Source: Strongyloides papillosus (lineage: Eukaryota; Nematoda; Chromadorea; Rhabditida; Strongyloididae). Taken from it: DNA of 64,000 nt. The position numbers were made by a program, and so were the translations under genes. The DNA lies in assembly GCA_005656395.1 (NCBI GenBank), contig SRSI01000078.1:2232001-2296000 (forward strand), read 5' to 3'. A model generated the notes under the pieces. That model had not been told where the DNA came from. It searched no databases and saw nothing but the letters and a program-made list of their open reading frames with translations. Of the stretch, positions 11,767 to 23,405 are shown piece after piece. Each line of letters begins with the position of its first letter. The first letter of the stretch is position 1.

Positions 11767-14202
11767 TTAATTAAATATTTCATCATTAGAATCTCCATCT
11801 GAATCTGATACAATCAATGATAATGAATCGAAATTATGCTCTGTTTCATTAACTAAACGATTGTAACCGTATTTATTTTTTTTAATTTTAACACTGGCGT
11901 CACCATTTTGTTTGCGGCTGTTCCCTGTAAAATAATATTATTAAAAATAAGAAATATAAAGTAGTTTTTAAATAAATTAAAATAAAGATACCTGACAAAT
12001 AGTTTGTTAATCTTGCTATCTCTGTTTGTCTATAATAACTGGATAAATGTAGAGAAAGGAATGCAAAAGTAATTTCTAATAGAATTAGTAACATTAATAC
12101 AATATACAGTGAATTTTCCACCTTCCCTTCGTCAATGTCTTTTAGCAAGTAAGTAAAAAGAACTTTTGCAATCAAAATACTTCCAAGATATGCTATTATA
12201 AAATGATTCAATAAGCTAATAGTTTGTTTTTGAACCATTTTTGATATCCAATTAAAATACACTGGTGAAATGGATCCTATTAACAATCCTAATATCCCAT
12301 TCAAATATTGAACATTCCTTTGACTATCTGTTTTATTATTCTTGTAATTTGATATTATAAATAGTGCACCACCAACACAAAAAATTGATATAACTTGAAC
12401 AAAATGTATCATTCTTTTTGTTACCAGTTTTTTACAATAGAAAATGCCTATAAACCGTACGAAAAGAAGTGACAATATTGGAAGCATTGGTAAAAATAAA
12501 TTTTCATTTTTATTTTTGACCAATTTATTTATTTGGCAATAAGCAAACGTGCATTCAATAATTGATAAAAGTAACCAAATAATATATGACAAGATAATTC
12601 CTCTTAATGGAAGTGATGAGTATGTTTTGCTTTCAACAAATTTCAATATTATATCATTTGGTAATTTTTTGACTTTCAATAAATCTAATATCACAAAAAA
12701 TAGTGAGGGGACAATTGATAACAATAGTACAAGAAGCAAATTCTCTAGTAAATAAATTTTATCAATTACAAAATCTTGCCTAACGGAATATGGTCCCCCG
12801 ATTATTTTTGTTTTCTGAGTTGTCACTTCTATTACCTTTTCTGTTGTCTTCTGTAACAATAAATCTTCCGAACTTTTTGTAGTTTTAGATTCTTTTGTGG
12901 TAATTGTTGTTGTTTCTAATTCTTCTACACCCTTATTTGTTAGCTTCGTTGTTGCATTATTTTCTTTAATACTATTACTACTAGTTGTAAAAGGTGTTGT
13001 TGCAGAAGTGCTACGTTCGTCACCTGTACTTTTAACTTCAGTATCAGTAGTAGATTTTATTGAGATAAAACTTGATTGTGTTTCACTTTCATTTTTCTTA
13101 CGTTTCTCTTCAGCTGCTGCTCGTTGTAAGGCATTTTCTTCTGTTTTCTTATCCTGATTTTCACTGACACCAACCACTGAATCAGGTTTAGATATCCTCG
13201 TTGATTGATTTAAATTAATATATGTTGTTGTTGATTGAAAATCATCATTTGAAATAATTTTTAATGTATTAATACTTTCAGTACTTATAGTAGTGGTGTT
13301 AATTTCCATATTTACTGATATATCCCTTTTTGTAATTAAGTGTGGAGTTTTAATTTCTACATTTGTTACATAAAATGAAGACTTTGACATAGAAATAGGA
13401 GCAATTAAACTACCTAGTGCAATAAAAAAGTATAGCAAGAAAAATGTCCTAGTTTCAGTTGATGTTGAAATTAAAATTAGTAAGGAAGCTTTAAAAAATA
13501 ATCATATTATTAGTTTAAGTTAAAAAAGCTACCTTTGATAAAGTAAAATAATTGTATTAAAAATATAACTACAGCGATATACTGTGTAAACCCAGTAAGA
13601 ACAGTACCAATAACTAAAAAAATATATGCCAATGATGTTGAAGCAAGTATTAATTTTATTGGATTATAAGTTTCAAGTAACTTTTTTGAGGTATATAGCC
13701 CTATTCCTATACCAAAAAATGAGGCACTTGAAAATTTATATAATTCATTTTGATATCCTTCAGGTAGTGAATGAAATATTCCTATTTGATAACTCTAAAA
13801 AATTTTTAATTATAAAAATTACTGTAAGTAATTTAATTTTACCATAAATAGAATTATTGGTAAAACTACTAAGTATGATTGCCAATTAGACATTTTAATA
13901 ATTTTTTTTGAATAATCAGTTGTTAGTGAATTTGAATTATTGAATACTACCACTCCATCATCATCAGAATCAAAATTTAACGATGATTTGTCGTTGTCAC
14001 TTGAGCTTAATAAACGTGTTCTATTAGATGTTTCTTTAATGTCTGTAATGGAGTCTCTATGGCTTCCCTCTCTACTTAAATGTTGATTAGTTAATACTAT
14101 AAAATGAAGAAAAAAATAAAATCAAATAGAGTAAAATTGAGTGAGAAACATACTGCCTAAATTAGCTAATATCTCTGCTTCTGCGTTTTTAGTAAATGAC
14201 AT
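11767..14202 (-). CDS. 12-TM transporter, probable major facilitator superfamily, with Thr/Ser-rich loop
   Basis: Five exons, 14154-14202, 13843-14096, 13533-13794, 11992-13488 and 11767-11924, give 739 aa; introns are 57, 48, 44 and 67 bp. The N-terminal 95 residues are polar (SSSDNDKSSLNFDSDDDG). Five hydrophobic segments follow, then a segment of about 180 residues very rich in Thr, Ser and Lys (many TT pairs, NxT/S sites), then seven more hydrophobic segments, making 12 in all. The tail ends in an acidic run, SDSDGDSNDEIFN. Twelve segments in two halves suggest an MFS carrier of unknown substrate; no family motif was identified, so this rests on topology. By count the long polar loop lies between TM5 and TM6, which puts it outside the cell or in the lumen if the N-terminus is cytosolic; MFS proteins more usually carry their long loop between TM6 and TM7. 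Head-to-head with the CCCH gene, 1.16 kb apart. Confidence 0.6.
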
Positions 14203-15363
14203 AGTAAAATATTATGTAAAATCTAACGCATTTAATGAAAATGTAGCGCAAAGCAAACAAGTTTACAGCAGACAGTGAAAATAGTATGAAGGATATTACA
14301 ACTAATATCAAACAATGAGAAAGTATGTTAAAGAATGAGGTAGAGATAAAAAGAATCTTCGTGTTGAGATAAATATAAAGTTTACGTTTGTCCAAGTAAC
14401 ATTCATGTCGATTCATAAGTTTGCTATATAAAATAAAGCATTTTTCAATTATTATCATATTGTTTATTATAAAAGACTCAATGTGCTTATGAATGCACAA
14501 ATATTTAAAATTAAGTTTTTTTATTCAATTTAATGAAATACACTTTCTTTATAAAGTGATTTTCACATTTAAATGGAAAACCATAATCATATGGGTTTTT
14601 GCAAGTAGTTGCGGCATTTTGAATCGATTATAAATTTGCATCATTGTAAAGTTATTTTTTTTTATCAATAATTGGAAACTTAAAAACTATTTTTAAGAAT
14701 ATTTTAATATGTCATCAGCTTTCTTCAAATTTTTTATAAGCGATGTATATGTGATCTTGATTTGTATGACTCACGATGTACCAAGATGACAATTTTATCT
14801 TACAATTTAATTTAAACCTTCATTATTGATCCAAATTAAAAGTATAATTTGAATGTTGATTAAACAGGATAAAAACATGTTTTTTTAATGAATTTATCTA
14901 TTTTTTCATATTCATCCCTGTATGACATTCACTATAATCGAGGTGAGGTAATGGCTTTCAGTTTTATTAGAGTATTAATCTACCATATATCAATATAACT
15001 TTTAAAATTTACACATACTAATTATGAGCATAACTATATGATTACGATGTCATATGAATCAAAATTTAAGACCATATTCAATGTATTTATTATTAAAGTT
15101 AAAATGTGCCTAATCGTCATACATTTTCGACACATGCAATTTGTCACATTTTTAAACTTTCTTTTACATCCACATATAGTCATGATCTTATATTAATAAT
15201 CATTTCATGTTATTTCAGTTTTAATTGTGTAGTACATTATATTAAGAATACAAAAAAAAGTTATTGAACTTAGGCTAATTTTAAAATACTAACTATATTA
15301 GTGAAATAGGCAAATTATTATATTAAAAGTCAAATACAAAAATAAGCAAAAAAGATTATTAAT
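14203..15363. promoter_or_regulatory. Shared upstream region of two divergent genes
   Basis: This 1.16 kb AT-rich stretch separates the start codons of the minus-strand MFS-like gene (14202) and the plus-strand CCCH gene (15364), so it must contain both promoters. I see no TATA or trans-splice signal I can assign with confidence and no reading frame of note. Confidence 0.45.
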
Positions 15364-18300
15364 ATGTCGTACGATAGTGATGATAATTGTCTAGTTATTG
15401 ATGAAGATCGTTCAGGTTAGTTTTTAAAGTAAAACACAATGGTTTGAAAGGAATATTATAATTTAGACAATGAGACAAATGACTTAACTTATCAAAATAC
15501 AATAATGGATTCAATCCCAAAATCAGGAGAAAATGAAATTATGAATGAAAATAATAGCTATAACAGTAACATTTCTTTAAATAATGAGAGAATTCATAGA
15601 GAAAATGAAGAAGGAATCGAGAATGAAAATAAAAATTTAGAAAACATTTTAACAATGAAAGGTAATGATAATGGCGATAATTTAAGAGTTAACCTTAATG
15701 AAAGTGAATCGTGTGGTGGTATAGATGATAACGAAGACCATCAAAATGATGGCGAATATTGTGAAGATGAGATAAATGATGAATCAGAGATTTTAGGTGA
15801 TGTAAAAATACAAAAAAGCGAAATAAACATGGAATTAGAAAATGCTAAAGATTTTGGTAAGTACCTTAAATTTAATAAAAGTAATTCATTTTACATAGAT
15901 AATAATAAAGAAGTTATTGGAGGAAATGATAAATATATTTATAACGATGATAGTACCACTGAGACAAACATTAATAAAAATAAAATTCAAAGGGAAAATG
16001 AATGTGATGATGATGAGGGTGAATGTGAAGATATGGAGGAAGGTGAGATTGTTGATGATGAAGTAACACCTGAGGAAGCAAAAATTCTTCAATTACGTGA
16101 GATTAAAAAGAAAGATTTTTCAATTTGGAATGACATTGCACGCCAAGGTAATCAAAATTACAATGGATATATGAATAATTATGACATGTTTGAGGAGTAT
16201 GCTGATCCATATGATCCAGAAGGTTTAGAAGATTCTTTAAAATATGGTGGTATGTATGATGAAAGTATGGATGATATGACATTAGGAGACCGTCCAAGAC
16301 ATGGAAGAGCTCCATTACAACGTAATCGTGAAAAGGGACGTCTTATTTGTAAGTTTTTTAGAGAAGGATATTGTAGAGATTCAAAAAATTGTATGTACTC
16401 ACATAATGCAAAAGATTCGGGAAGAACAGATAAGTTATGTCGTTTTTATCAAAGAGGTAATTGCCAAAACGGTTTAAGCTGTAAAAATCTTCATGGGGAA
16501 TACCCTTGTTATCGTTATCACATACAAAATGCCTGTTCTCATGGTGATCGTTGTAAATATTCGCATGAACCATTAAATGAATACACAGAAAGCCTTCTAG
16601 GAACACACGGTGTTGCTGCTGACGATCCTAACAACAGTAGTGGTAAGAAGAAAAAAACATTGCTTGCTAAAGATGGGACACCACTAGTAAATTTACCAAC
16701 ATTCACCGAAATAATGGAACAATTAAATAAAGAAGATTCTAGAACGGAGGATGTTGATATGAGACCATTCCTTTCTGAAGACTTTCATAAAGGAACTTAT
16801 GATGTACCAATTGAATTAAAATCATTTTTCAACCAAGGTGCTGGAGCTTTGTCTGCTCAAGATCTTGAAGCATATGGTATTGCTACCACAACTTCAATAA
16901 AAGTAGAATCACCAAAAAAAAAACCTGAAATAAATGATTATATGTTAGATTTATCATCAGTTGATGATGGTTTAACAGCTTCTGATAGAATTCTTAAAGC
17001 TTTTCAGGCTACAGATAGTGAAGAAGAAAGAGAGCGTGCTGAAAATGAAAGAAAAGAAAGAGAGGAACGTGAATCCAGACGAAAAAGAAAACGTGATGAC
17101 TACTATGGTAGTCGTGGTCACTCAAATGAAGGTGGTAAGGCTTTTTCAAGACGAGACGACAGATATTCTAATCGTGGAAAAGGTTATCATTCAAGAAGTC
17201 CTAGAAAGGATGATTATCCTGGTAGAGGTAGAAATTATGAAAGGAATTATTTTTCACCCAGAAAAGGACAATCACCAAGAGATTATCCATCACCTAGAAG
17301 ACATGGTTCACCACCTCGTTACAATCCTCCAAGATCATATGATACACTAAGAGAATATCTTTCACCTAGAAGACGAAGTCCTCCAAGACAACCATCACCA
17401 AGAAGATATGATGTTCCAAATAGACAACCATCACCTGGTCGTTATCATTCACCAGAAAGAAGATATCAATCTTCAGGTTATGCATCACCAAAATCTTATG
17501 GCGACCAAAGAGAGTATGAAGGCGGTATAAGAGACTATGGTATAGCAAGAAATCATGGAATACCTAGAGAAGGAGGGTACAGAGAATCATTTGGTTCACC
17601 ATCAAGGTATAACCAAGAAGGTGGATATAAAGATGATAGATACCAACGTGATACACGTGACATTCGAGGATCTAGAGATCCAAGAAGAGATTACAGGGAT
17701 TCTCGTGATTCAAGAGAAATAAAAGACCCTAGAGAAATGAGAGATCCAAGAGAAATCAGGGATCCAAGAGAAATCAGGGATCCTAGGGAAATAAGAGATC
17801 CTAGAGAAATAAGAGATCCTAGAGAAATGAGAGATTCAAGAGAAATAAGGGATATAAGAGATCCTAGAGGGGTTAGAGATTCACTTAACAGACAATCAAA
17901 TAACAATGTTTATGGAGAATATGATAACAGGTACGATGACGGAAGATATGATATGTCACCGAGAGAAAGACATTTTGATAATAGAATTTCACCTAGAAGA
18001 GATTTTGAGCCATTACAGACAACAAATGAAAGTACAGTTATAAGAACTGGTACTTCATATTATGATCCAACAAGAGATCCTCGAAGGCGTAAACTTATTG
18101 ATGAAACATCACCCGCATTAAAAATTCAACCTGATGGTAATAAAAATGAGAATGACTTTGACCAACATGAACAAAATATGGTTATTCGTGATGGACCATA
18201 CGCTAACCCTGCAACAGATCCACGTAGAAACAAGAAATCTCTTAATGTTGAAGAAAAAGACATCGGAGATAAAGTAACATGGGGCGGATATAATCCCCAA

Positions 18301-18372
18301 CCTTCTCGTAATCCATACGATGATCCTCCAATGTATGTTCCTGGTCCACCACAATCTGGTTATTCATTATAA
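15364..18372 (+). CDS. CCCH zinc-finger protein of the ZC3H4/6/8 (suppressor-of-sable) class
   Basis: Two exons, 15364-15415 and 15467-18372 (51-bp intron), encode 985 aa. The first 280 residues are acidic and Asn-rich. Three CCCH fingers lie at about 312-384: CKFFREGYC...CMYSH, CRFYQRGNC...CKNLH and CYRYHIQNACSHGDRCKYSH; the spacing and sequence match the ZC3H4/ZC3H6/ZC3H8 group. A conserved central block (LKSFFNQGAGALSAQDLEAY) is followed by a charged Arg/Glu helix (about 535-560), a long SPR/SPRR-rich tract, then about nine imperfect copies of an RDPREI hexapeptide (about 760-822). Two YxxPxxDPRR motifs near the C-terminus (YYDPTRDPRRRK, YANPATDPRRNK) are also family features. By family knowledge these nuclear proteins restrict extragenic transcription. 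A start at 15505 is possible, but the upstream exon splices cleanly and extends the acidic N-terminus. Convergent with the PAP2 gene downstream. Confidence 0.85.
17728..17871 (+). repeat. Coding minisatellite: 18-bp units encoding RDPREI/RDPREM
   Basis: Consecutive units of the form AGAGATCCTAGAGAAAT(A/G)A repeat about eight to nine times inside the CCCH gene, preserving frame and encoding Arg-Asp-Pro-Arg-Glu-Ile/Met. Synonymous third-position differences (AGG/AGA, CCT/CCA) show the units are not all freshly copied. Repeat number is likely to vary between isolates (inference). Confidence 0.8.
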
Positions 18373-18781
18373 ATTACTGTCATCAAAACGGAATTAATTA
18401 TTTTCAACAAAATTAAAAATGGTTGTCGTACTACTATAAATAATCGTCGTAAACCTTGTAGTTTATGATTTTTTGAACTAATTTTTAAAATAAATTCTTA
18501 ATGACAACAAGCATACCACAATTAACCTTTTTTTTTATTAACGTTTATTTTCATGTCTTTTTATGTTAACACTTTAATAAAAACAATAGATAAAATACTT
18601 TTCTTAAAAAACAGTCTTTGTTTGGGTGTAATAAAATAGAATAGTAAAAAGATAGCAGATAGTATACTACACATTGATATTAAAAATAATAATCTCTGTT
18701 TTTTATCAAACGTTCATTTCGTTATTATCATACAAATTTTGCGTTAAATCTTCAGTAGAGGGCTCAACATCATTATCATCT
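18373..18781. other. Convergent 3' flanks of the CCCH and PAP2 genes
   Basis: 409 bp between two convergent stop codons, holding both 3' UTRs; AATAAA-type poly(A) signals occur on the plus strand near 18489 and 18577. The minus-strand part 18707-18792 also holds an open acidic frame (MDEDDNDVEPSTEDLTQNLY and a short tail) discussed with the PAP2 gene. Confidence 0.5.
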
Positions 18782-19821
18782 TCATCCATAATTTTTTCTT
18801 TTTTTAAATTTCATATTATAGTTAAAAAAATAGTAACCAAATAAAATTCCAATTATAATTCCTACAGCAACATCCTCCGGATGATGATGATAATCAAAGA
18901 TTCTAGAGACAGCAGTAAAAACAGCTAACGTAATGGCAGTAAATTGAAAAGCAGATGGCAAGTAATAACATTTTTTTAGAGAATGGGCTCTAGTTTGTAT
19001 ATATAGCTAAAAAAATATAATGGTAATGAATAAAATTAAAAATTATATATAAACATACGAAGAAAAATGTTGCACCAAAAAAACTTATTGCAGAATGTCC
19101 ACTAGGAAAAGAAAGAGATGCTTCTCTTATTAAACCAATATTTTTTCCAGTACAGGTGTAATTTAAAATATAATTATAATCATTGCAAGTAATATTTTGA
19201 AGTACATCAGGTTTACAAACATCTAGATAGTAAGGACGAAATCTTCCAACACTAACTTTAACAATATTCAAAAAACAACATAGTAATATTAAACCCCATA
19301 AGAAATTTCCGATAATTTGAAACATAATCTTGATATATTTTTTACCTCTGTAGTGCCTTAAATTTTTTTTATTAAATGCATTGTTTGTTTCACCCCAAAA
19401 AACCATTAAAATATTTGGAAGAATTGAACTGATTATAAGTACACTCGCGCTAATAGTATCTGGTTTAAATGGATAACGTATTGTTTCATCATTGCAGAAG
19501 AATCCTCGTTTAGTTGGTACAATCCAAAATTGAAATATTATGAATACAAATACTAGAAAATAATGATTATTAATAAAAGAAGATTGACAAATATAATCTT
19601 ACATATTATGAGAAAAATCAATATATTGAAAAAAAATGGCTGCTTAAGAGTTATCATCATTCTTCTAAATGTATTATTTGATCTACCCCTAAAATAATAC
19701 CAGAATAAAATTATGATAAAATGACATTTAAAATTGTATTAAACAATTACACTTCTATTTCAATAATAGTATTTCTTATTGTACCATAGTTATTAGAATC
19801 ATCAACCTGTTCTTCTACCAT
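18782..19821 (-). CDS. PAP2-superfamily lipid phosphate phosphatase (PLPP-like), copy 1
   Basis: Four exons, 19751-19821, 19603-19688, 19059-19552 and 18782-19006, encode 291 aa; introns are 62, 50 and 52 bp and phases agree. The three PAP2 catalytic motifs are complete: KVSVGRFRP (KX6RP), SFPSGHSA (PSGH) and SRIFDYHHHPEDV (SRX5H). Six hydrophobic segments surround them and the extracellular loop before the PSGH motif carries several Cys (CNDYNY, NYTCTG), as in PLPP1-3. By family knowledge these enzymes dephosphorylate phosphatidate, lysophosphatidate and sphingosine-1-phosphate on the outer or lumenal face. The start at 19821 (MVEEQVDD) is chosen because the upstream part of the open frame is hydrophobic AT-rich filler; initiation at 19660 would drop the first 43 residues. 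Tandem with a paralogue 318 bp upstream. Confidence 0.87.
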
Positions 19822-20138
19822 TGTATTATATAGTATAGATAAAAATATATCTATATATTTATAATCTTGGTGTATTATTAAATAAAGAATAAAAATTAAA
19901 AGTAAGTTACTATTATTTCTACTAAAATAATTTACTATAAAATAATAATTTAATAAATACACAGTTTAATAAAATATTTTTACATTGGTATTATGTTTTG
20001 TTAATTCGTCATGAATGCTATTGCGATAAGCTGGTATCATTATATGTGAAAAAATGTGATTTTAAAAATAGCATAGCTTCATTTATAGATAAAATAATAT
20101 TTGATGTTGTTTTAAGATAAAAAAAAATTTTATCATTA
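19822..20138. other. Spacer between tandem PAP2 genes
   Basis: 317 bp of AT-rich sequence on the transcription path from copy 2 to copy 1. No reading frame is convincing; the continuing open frame from 19962 down to 19821 translates to Ile/Leu/Tyr-rich filler. Confidence 0.45.
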
Positions 20139-21041
20139 TTAGCTTTCCTTATACGTAAAAATTTCTTTGTCTTTTCTAATAGCTTTTTCAAAAGAAAAAG
20201 CTACAGATATTCCTACAGCAATTCCAACTATCAAACCAACTATAACATCTAATGTGTGATGTTTATAATCTGTAATTCGTGATATAGATACACATATTCC
20301 AAAAATAATAAATAGTGGTGCTGTAATATAAGCAAATTTTATACCTTTTGAACTTTTTGAACTCCTCATGAACATATATGCCTAAGGAAATATAATTATT
20401 ATTCTTTATCGAATTAAAAAAAAACATACTATAAGAAATGTTGAAAAATAACATGCATAAGCTGCATGACCACTAAAAAAAGATAATCTTGCTTCATCAA
20501 TGGCATTTTTATCTGGAGACATGCATTCATATTCATTATAATATTCATTAATACATGATACATTTGTGAAATTTGGTTTACATATACTAACAAAGTTTGG
20601 CCTAAGTTTACCAATAGAGTATTTAAAAATACGAAGAAGGCAAAAAATGATAGTATATCCAATTTGATAGAGTACTATGCGAAAAATAATGAAAATTTTA
20701 ATAAATAACATACCAAATATTTTAAATACAGCAAAAAAATACATACTTTTCTGAAAAATAGGATTTTTTCCTTTCCTTTTTATGTCCATCTTTAGAATAT
20801 TTGATTCATAAAGCTCAATAATTAATGAAATAATTATTGTACCAACGTTCGTTACAATTAGAAGTGAAATTGAAGGAACAGTTCCTTTTTTAAAAGGATA
20901 ATTTATATCTTTTGTATTACATGGTAAAGGAACAATTCGTGGTCCATAAAAATTTGTTATAACATATAGTAGTATTCTTAAAGCAATTGATGTTCCAAGT
21001 AATATTATATATTTTTGATAACGTACATTTATTTTTACCAT
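20139..21041 (-). CDS. PAP2-superfamily lipid phosphate phosphatase (PLPP-like), copy 2
   Basis: Two exons, 20430-21041 and 20139-20381 (48-bp intron), give 284 aa. Motifs are KYSIGKLRP (KX6RP), SFFSGHAA in place of the usual SFPSGHAA (the Pro of PSGH is Phe; the Ser, Gly and His are kept), and SRITDYKHHTLDV (SRX5H). Six membrane segments are visible, and the Cys-containing loop before motif 2 (CKPNFTNVSCI) matches copy 1. The two proteins share overall organisation but have different intron numbers, suggesting an old duplication with intron change. The Pro substitution could alter substrate preference or activity; the catalytic residues themselves are present. The start is the first ATG of the frame. 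Confidence 0.86.
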
Positions 21042-21270
21042 TTTAAGAAATAAAATTTAAGTATATGGGTGACAAAAAAAATTTTTACTCTTTAGTAAAA
21101 TAATAAATTTTCAATTAAGACACAAGATTTTATAGTATACAAATGAGATTTAAATCAATATTAATAAATGACGTCATATAATACAAAGAATATATTAGTA
21201 AATCACCGAATTAATATTGTAATAAATTTAAATACTATACAAAAACCTATATAATCAACAAATTTAATCG
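21042..21270. other. 5' flank of PAP2 copy 2
   Basis: AT-rich spacer between PAP2 copy 2 and the tuberin exon relic; likely promoter region. Nothing else recognised. Confidence 0.4.
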
Positions 21271-21495
21271 TTTCCCTCATAATAGATAATATGTTAAATT
21301 TTTCTATTTTTTAAACGTTTCCATTGACTGTCTCACAAAATATCATCACATTTTTCTTTTACTTTTCAATCGATTTTATAATTCCTATGCATAAATTTAA
21401 TCTACTAGACAACTTTTTGCTAATAATATAGGCTTTCTAAGTTGTTAGACAATCATTAAAAGGTATTTTAACTAATAATCTTGTTAAATTTAGCT
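21271..21495 (-). pseudogene. Decayed copy of the last exon of the tuberin (TSC2) gene
   Basis: The plus strand here aligns by eye over about 220 bp with 30893-31120, the terminal exon of the tuberin gene in the same window: CTCATAATAG, then ACG/CCTTTCCATTG/CCTGTC, ATATCATC, then ATGCATAAATT and AGCTTTCT-like stretches occur in the same order and spacing, at roughly 70-75% identity. Frame is lost by indels and stops. It is in the same orientation as the live gene, about 9.6 kb away, and lies on the opposite side of the spacer from the MITE copies. Confidence 0.75.
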
Positions 21496-21860
21496 AAATG
21501 TTTTAAAATCTACGTAATACTCCAAAATTTGTTGATTCCGACAATTCATTTATTACTATGAACGTTTCTAACCTTTTAATAAAAGTTATAATTTTTCAAT
21601 AACAATTGATCCTTGAAAATTTAATTAAATTTTGAATTCTTAAAAATTCAACTTCCGGCATTTAAAATGATAAAATATTATTTTTTATGATAGACTGTGC
21701 ACTTAAATTGTATGATATTAAAGTTTACAAATATTTAGATGAACAAAAAGATTTTTGAAATTATTTATATTATTTAATATGATTCATTATATGAAAATTT
21801 TCTATCCTTACTAATTTTCTTTATATAAAATTAAATTCCTCTTAAATAATTTTTTTAATT
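21496..21860. other. Spacer between two gene relics
   Basis: AT-rich stretch without recognisable coding content; parts (around 21520-21550) weakly resemble the intron and exon junction region upstream of the tuberin last exon, so the relic may extend here. Confidence 0.35.
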
Positions 21861-21864
21861 TAAA

Positions 21865-22320
21865 AATAACAACTATTCCTATTGAAGTTCTAATTCCTTA
21901 TCAAACCATAACATATATGTTACGACGTTTATAATCTACAACTCGAATGGATTTAGAAATAGCAGAATTAATTATAATTGGACATATGAAGTATTAAATT
22001 TATATCCTTTTAAATTTCCTATAAATATATACGCCTATAAAAGTAATATTTCCAGTAAAAAAAATTCTTCTAGGCATCTAGTAAAAAAACATTAAGAGTT
22101 ACATGCTTATTAAAAAAAGCCATTCGTGATTAGAGATAGAAAATTTATCTGATGAAGTGTATTCATAATAATACCTTCCAACATAATATTTATTATGAAA
22201 AATCTGCCGGAAATCTTTAATTAGGCATTTGAAGGCAAGATGAACACAAAAAGTAATACATACATTTTAAATACAGCAAAGATACAAGTACATCTTTAAA
22301 AGAATTGGTATATTTTCCTT
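21865..22320 (-). pseudogene. Decayed third PAP2 phosphatase gene
   Basis: The plus strand matches PAP2 copy 2 in order: 21886-22035 corresponds to its second exon (TATCAAACCA, GTTTATAATCT, TATATCCTTTTAAATTTCCT and ATATATACGCCTA against copy 2 at 20213-20385), and 22095-22320 corresponds to the part around the SGH motif and upstream (TTAAAAAAAG, CATTTTAAATACAGCA against copy 2 near 20475 and 20721). The catalytic H segment and frame are destroyed by indels and stops. It is in the same orientation as copies 1 and 2, consistent with a former three-gene tandem array. Confidence 0.75.
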
Positions 22321-22344
22321 TATTTGTTATATCATTTTTTTGTA

Positions 22345-23290
22345 CACTACCCAAAAAACAAAAAGGGACAAATTTTTATAAAATTCAATAAAAGTGTCCC
22401 ACCATTTAAAAAAAATCAAATTTGATTGAAATTTTAAAAATATCAAGCAATAACAAAAATGTTACAAATGACGGTAAATATTAGATTTTCGATAAATTTG
22501 GTCCTTTTTGCAAAAGTATATACTTTTGATATTTTAAAGTAATGTAAATTTTATTGAATCTTAGTAATTTTTCTAATATTATACTTATTTTGGAAACTAA
22601 TTTGTTTTTTATAATATATTATGAAGTACGTTATTAGAAGTTAATTTTATGTAAAGTTGTCGAAATTTTAACAAAAATCATTGTTTCAAACAGTCTACTA
22701 ACAACAATAATTTTATAAATCTAAAAGTTTCGTAACAATAATAACGAGAAGAAATAATTATTTAGTAACAAAAATTGTTAGTAATTAAGTCTATTATTTA
22801 ATAATTTGTAATTTTTCTTTAAATTATAATGCTTGAAATTTATTTTTACTATGAGTAAAATGTATAATGTTTCAAAACTTTTAACAAATTTGATTTTTTA
22901 AAATAGTCTCGAAAACAGTATAAAAAAAGTTAAGTCATCAGATGCGTATAACTTTATAAAAAAATCTGATTTATAGTAATTCAAACAATTGAACTATATT
23001 TAGAAAAAATACAATCATATGCCAATAAATGCTCCTTATAGAAGCATTTATAATTTTAGATAAAATTAAATTCTAATATTGGATTTTAAGATGTATTGTA
23101 GAAAATAACTTAAGTTTTAAAATAACGATAATAAAAATAGAAACTTATTTTAATCATTGCTATAACTCTTTGTACAAAATAATTGCGTTAAAATTAGTCG
23201 CGATTAGTCACAAATTAAGAAAACTCATATTTTATTAGTTGGCACAGATTTTCTACATTTTATGCAAATTTGTGGCCCATTTTTTCTCTG
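22345..23290. repeat. MITE family A, copy 1
   Basis: A 946-bp non-coding element flanked by TA on both sides. Imperfect terminal inverted repeats of about 75 bp include GGGACAAAT and GTCCCACC near the left end and the matching GGCACA/GGCCCATTTTTTCTCTG at the right end. It aligns along its whole length with 29447-30391 (945 bp), e.g. GTCCCACCATTTAAAA and ATATCAAGC(A/G)AT. No reading frame; mobilisation by a TA-targeting transposase is inferred. Confidence 0.8.
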
Positions 23291-23405
23291 TAATTTAATT
23301 TATATTTTTTTGTCTTTTAATTAAATAAAAAAAAAGTTTAATATTGGTAACAAATAAAATATTTTAATAATTGATTAGAGAAAATACATTATCACAAACT
23401 TATAA

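Noticed and set aside
12897..13157. Plus-strand Val/Ser-rich frame
   Set aside because: Antisense shadow of the Thr/Ser-rich loop of the transporter.
17691..17906. Minus-strand frame rich in SLGSLI repeats
   Set aside because: It is the antisense shadow of the RDPREI repeat array.
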